A DNA stretch of 7,979 bases. It comes from Anaeromyxobacter sp. GTDB lineage: Bacteria > Myxococcota > Myxococcia > Myxococcales > Anaeromyxobacteraceae. Below are positions 5,927 to 7,979 of this stretch, one piece after another. Numbering within the stretch: position 1 is the stretch's first letter; each line of letters starts with the position of its first letter. The translations under genes were made by a program, and so were the position numbers. The stretch spans positions 1 to 7,979 of the forward strand of contig JAHWYA010000058.1 of the NCBI GenBank assembly GCA_020028115.1, given 5' to 3'. The notes beneath the pieces are model-generated. The model searched no databases, was not told the origin of the DNA, and saw only the letters and a program-made list of their open reading frames with translations.

Positions 5927-6754
5927 ATGCGCAGGCAGGTGAAGGGCGACGCCGTTCGCCGCGAGCTCCTCCCCGGGACCTCTCCGAAGCTCCTCCAGGA
6001 GCTGCACCTTCTCACGCGCGCCGGCGACCTCAACGCCGACAGCCTGCGGAAGCTCAAGCAGGTGAACCACCTCGCGGGGCTCCTCGCCCCCGCCCTCGAC
6101 GACGTCCTCGCGCGGTTCGGCGAGCCCGTCGTCGTCGACTGCGGGGCGGGGAAGAGCTACCTCGGGTTCATCCTGTACGAGCTCTTCCTCGCGCCGGCCG
6201 GCAAGGGGACGCTGCTCGCCCTCGAGGCGCGGGAGGACCTCGCGAAGGCCGGCGCCGAGCGCGCCGCCCGGCTCGGCTTCGCGCGGCTGCGGTTCGCGGG
6301 CGGGCCCATCGTCGCCGCGCCGGTGCCCGAGCGGCTCCACGTCGTGACGGCGCTGCACGCGTGCGACACGGCGACGGACGACGCGCTCCTGCTCGCCATC
6401 CGGCACGACGCCGACCACGTGGCGGTCGTCCCCTGCTGCCAGGCGGAGGTCGCGCGGCAGCTCGCGGAGGCGTCGCCGGCGCCGCTCGTCGCCCCGCTCT
6501 TCGAGCACCCGTGGCACCGCCGCGAGTTCGGGTCGCACCTCACGAACGTCGTCCGCGCTCTCGCGCTCGAGGCGAACGGCTACAAGGTGACCGTCACCGA
6601 GCTCACCGGGTGGGAGCACTCGGTGAAGAACGAGCTCATCCTCGGACGGAAGGTCCGCGGCGGCTCGCGCGAGGCGAAGGAGAAGCTCGACGCGCTCCTC
6701 GCCGCGACGGGGGTCCGGCCGAAGCTCGTCCGCGCGCTCGCCGGCGAGGCGTAG
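5927..6754 (+). CDS. Class I SAM-dependent methyltransferase, Methyltransf_32-like
   Basis: This 275-residue protein, counted from ATG 5927, has a helical N-terminus (1-62, including SLRKLKQVNHLAGLL) followed by a Rossmann methyltransferase core. SAM motif I is VVVDCGAGKSYLG (68-80), and LALEAR (97-102) ends the second strand with an acidic residue. ALHACDTATDDAL (142-154) and VAVVPCCQAEV (165-175) are typical of the Methyltransf_32 family (PF13679), also seen in GSTCD- and TRM13-related proteins. GWEHSVKNELIL (228-239) lies near the end. Bacterial members are mostly uncharacterised; RNA or a small molecule are both possible substrates. No membrane segment is seen, so it should be cytosolic. 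In-frame starts also exist at GTG 5798 and ATGs 5897 and 5918. I prefer 5927 because the longer forms would translate through the promoter and hairpin, and their extra residues are low-complexity and basic. The GDPD gene is divergent; the VOC gene follows on the same strand after a GC palindrome. Confidence 0.85.
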   Translation: MRRQVKGDAVRRELLPGTSPKLLQELHLLTRAGDLNADSLRKLKQVNHLAGLLAPALDDVLARFGEPVVVDCGAGKSYLGFILYELFLAPAGKGTLLALEAREDLAKAGAERAARLGFARLRFAGGPIVAAPVPERLHVVTALHACDTATDDALLLAIRHDADHVAVVPCCQAEVARQLAEASPAPLVAPLFEHPWHRREFGSHLTNVVRALALEANGYKVTVTELTGWEHSVKNELILGRKVRGGSREAKEKLDALLAATGVRPKLVRALAGEA

Positions 6755-6771
6755 GGCCCCCGGGGGCCTTT
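6755..6771 (+). terminator. GC palindrome plus TTT after the methyltransferase stop
   Basis: The perfect palindrome GGCCCCCGGGGGCC (6755-6768) starts on the base after the TAG stop and is followed by TTT. Folded with a four-base loop it gives a five-pair, all-GC stem. The T-run is short, so termination may be partial. It separates the methyltransferase gene from the VOC gene 49 bases downstream of its stop. Confidence 0.4.
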
Positions 6772-6803
6772 GCAGCGGAGCCGGTCCGGGCGATCCTCCG
6801 GAG

Positions 6804-7196
6804 ATGACCGTCCGGCTCACCCACGTCGTCCTGAAGGTGCGGGACCTCGATCGGTCCATCGCCTTCTACGGCCGGTTCTGCGGCCTCGAGCCGGTCCGCG
6901 ACGGCCGGCCGAAGGGGCACACCGTCTGGCTCGCGCCGCGCCGCCGCGAGGCGGGGCTCCCCGCGTTCGTGCTCGTCCTGTACCTCACCGAGGTCGACTG
7001 CCGCATCGACCACCTCGGGTTCCAGGTGGAGGACCGCGCGGAGGTCGACCGGATCGCGGCGGACGGCGAGCGGCTCGGGATCCTCGCGGAGCCGCAGTTC
7101 GACGGCGGCGGCGACATCGGCTACGTGACGATGCTCCGCGATCCGGACGGCCACCTCGTCGAGTTCACGGCGGGCCAGCCGCTGCGCGGCCTGTGA
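6804..7196 (+). CDS. VOC-fold (glyoxalase/dioxygenase superfamily) protein
   Basis: This 130-residue protein is one VOC module made of two beta-alpha-beta-beta-beta repeats. The first repeat opens with LTHVVLKVRDLDRSIAFY (5-22). The second opens with RIDHLGFQVED (67-77) and closes with the family signature LRDPDGHLVEF (111-121). His7, His70 and Glu120 occupy the usual metal-ligand positions. The fourth ligand of glyoxalase I, a Glu near residue 56-60, appears absent; the segment there is FVLVLYL. A His-His-Glu set is the arrangement seen in extradiol dioxygenases and FosA-type enzymes, but the rest of the sequence is too generic to assign a reaction. ATG 6804 is the first start codon in frame after the palindrome. 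The only nearby GGAG abuts it with no spacer, so initiation may be weak or unusual. The gene may be read through from the methyltransferase gene. Its last 32 bases overlap the convergent minus-strand gene. Confidence 0.85.
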   Translation: MTVRLTHVVLKVRDLDRSIAFYGRFCGLEPVRDGRPKGHTVWLAPRRREAGLPAFVLVLYLTEVDCRIDHLGFQVEDRAEVDRIAADGERLGILAEPQFDGGGDIGYVTMLRDPDGHLVEFTAGQPLRGL

Positions 7197-7979
7197 CCGC
7201 GCGCACCGCGCGCGCCATCCCGCGCGCGAGGTGGAGGAGCGCCCCCGCCGTCGCGAGCACGAGGCCGAGGAGCGCGAACGGGAACCACGGGTCGCGGGCG
7301 GCGACGAGCTCGACCCAGATCCCGACCTCGCGGCCGAGCGCGAGGGCGCCGCCCGGGAACGGGAACGAGGACCCGGCGCGGACGGGACCCTCCGCGATCT
7401 TCGTCCGCCCCCGGAACACCTCGACGAGGAAGACGGGCTCCACGAGGCGCCCGTCCGCGAGCCAGCGGTACGCGTCCGGAGCGCGCAGGTCGCGCCGGAC
7501 GCCGCCCACCGTGGCCTCGACGATGCGCAGGAACACGTGCAGGTCGGTGCCCGCCGGGGAGAGCAGGTCCTCGAGCTTCGGGGGGAAGGTGCCGGCGCCC
7601 ATCATGACGTTCGGCTCCGGCGACCAGGCGACGAGGGCCGCGTCGTCCGGGCGCGGCGGGAGGTGCCCGAGCGGCACGAACGCCTCCGGGAGCGGCGCGC
7701 TTCCCTCCGACACGATCTCGACGAGCGGAGCGTAGCCGTAGCGCACCACCGAGAAGCGCCACCCGCCGAGCGACGCCGGGGGGAAGAGCCCCAGCGAGAC
7801 GGGGCGCGCGCCCTCCACCTCGGCCTCGATCGCGATCGTCTTCGAGAGGAGGTGCGGGCCGCGGGGCAGGACCGTCGCGGCGCCGAAGCGGATCGCGGGG
7901 AGCCCGGGCACCGCTCCTTCCGGGAGGTCCAGCCCTTCCCCGGCGACGAGCGCGCGCGTGTCGCGGAGGAGGAGCGACG
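7165..7979 (-). CDS. Membrane-anchored protein, possibly ResB-like (C-terminal part)
   Basis: The reading frame is open from the right edge to the TGA at 7167-7165, giving 270 visible C-terminal residues. A GTG at 7911 could be read as a start, but the frame continues upstream without a stop and with similar composition, so the gene very likely begins outside the window. The visible part is a mostly beta-type, probably extracytoplasmic domain that includes GWRFSVVRYGYAP. One transmembrane helix follows near the end (DPWFPFALLGLVLATAGALL), then a short basic cytoplasmic tail. A beta-rich periplasmic region with a G-x-x-F-x-x-x-x-YG-x-AP element, followed by a DP- helix, resembles the C-terminal half of ResB/Ccs1, which delivers reduced apocytochrome in system II cytochrome c maturation. 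The match is by general pattern only, and no CcsA/ResC gene is in view. The end of the gene overlaps the VOC gene by 32 bases. Confidence 0.55.
   Translation of the reverse strand, partial: SLLLRDTRALVAGEGLDLPEGAVPGLPAIRFGAATVLPRGPHLLSKTIAIEAEVEGARPVSLGLFPPASLGGWRFSVVRYGYAPLVEIVSEGSAPLPEAFVPLGHLPPRPDDAALVAWSPEPNVMMGAGTFPPKLEDLLSPAGTDLHVFLRIVEATVGGVRRDLRAPDAYRWLADGRLVEPVFLVEVFRGRTKIAEGPVRAGSSFPFPGGALALGREVGIWVELVAARDPWFPFALLGLVLATAGALLHLARGMARAVRAVTGRAAAGPP

Noticed and set aside
5204..6859. A 551-codon minus-strand frame across the GDPD and methyltransferase genes
   Set aside because: It runs through two well-supported genes and a promoter region, and ends in Ser/Arg low-complexity sequence with no domain.
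7165..7911. A complete 248-residue gene starting at GTG 7911
   Set aside because: The frame stays open to the window edge with the same coding character and no ribosome binding site supports that GTG, so it is treated as a partial gene.

Overview
The window is very GC-rich DNA (clearly above 70% by eye, with third codon positions almost all G or C). Its proteins are rich in Ala, Arg, Leu and Val, and genes are tightly packed on alternating strands. This fits a high-GC bacterium. The PEGA-domain membrane protein and the general style suggest Myxococcota (Anaeromyxobacter-like), but that is inference and other high-GC phyla remain possible. I see no mobile element, phage gene, CRISPR array, rRNA or tRNA. 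No gene-free stretch exceeds 300 bases.

Layout. (1) Bases 1-733, minus strand: a PEGA-domain single-pass membrane protein followed by the N-terminus of a THUMP-domain RNA methyltransferase of the RlmL type, cut by the window edge. The two genes overlap by four bases (GTGA) and look like one transcription unit. (2) 859-1986, plus strand: a GT4-type glycosyltransferase, whose 3' end overlaps that of (3) a Spinster-like MFS transporter on the minus strand (1956-3239). (4) 3356-4951, plus strand: an ABC-F ATPase closely matching YbiT, ending four bases before (5) a glycerophosphodiester phosphodiesterase on the minus strand (4956-5756). (6) 5927-6754, plus strand: a class I SAM methyltransferase of the Methyltransf_32 type, followed by a GC palindrome and (7) a small VOC-fold protein (6804-7196). 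(8) 7165 to the right edge, minus strand: the C-terminal part of a membrane-anchored, possibly ResB-like protein whose end overlaps the VOC gene.

The genes do not form one pathway. They read as an ordinary chromosomal mix of translation and RNA-modification genes (THUMP methyltransferase, YbiT), envelope and lipid genes (glycosyltransferase, Spinster-type transporter, GDPD, ResB-like protein) and genes of unknown role (PEGA, Methyltransf_32, VOC). All three convergent gene pairs overlap or nearly touch, so transcripts from opposite strands probably run into each other.

The most interesting non-coding piece is the 170-base divergent region 5757-5926. It holds a perfect 8-bp hairpin that is a cUUCGg tetraloop hairpin when read on the minus strand. 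It also holds a 21-base-period direct repeat, and a sigma70-like promoter placed so that the methyltransferase mRNA could be leaderless. I found no convincing new multi-gene system in this window.
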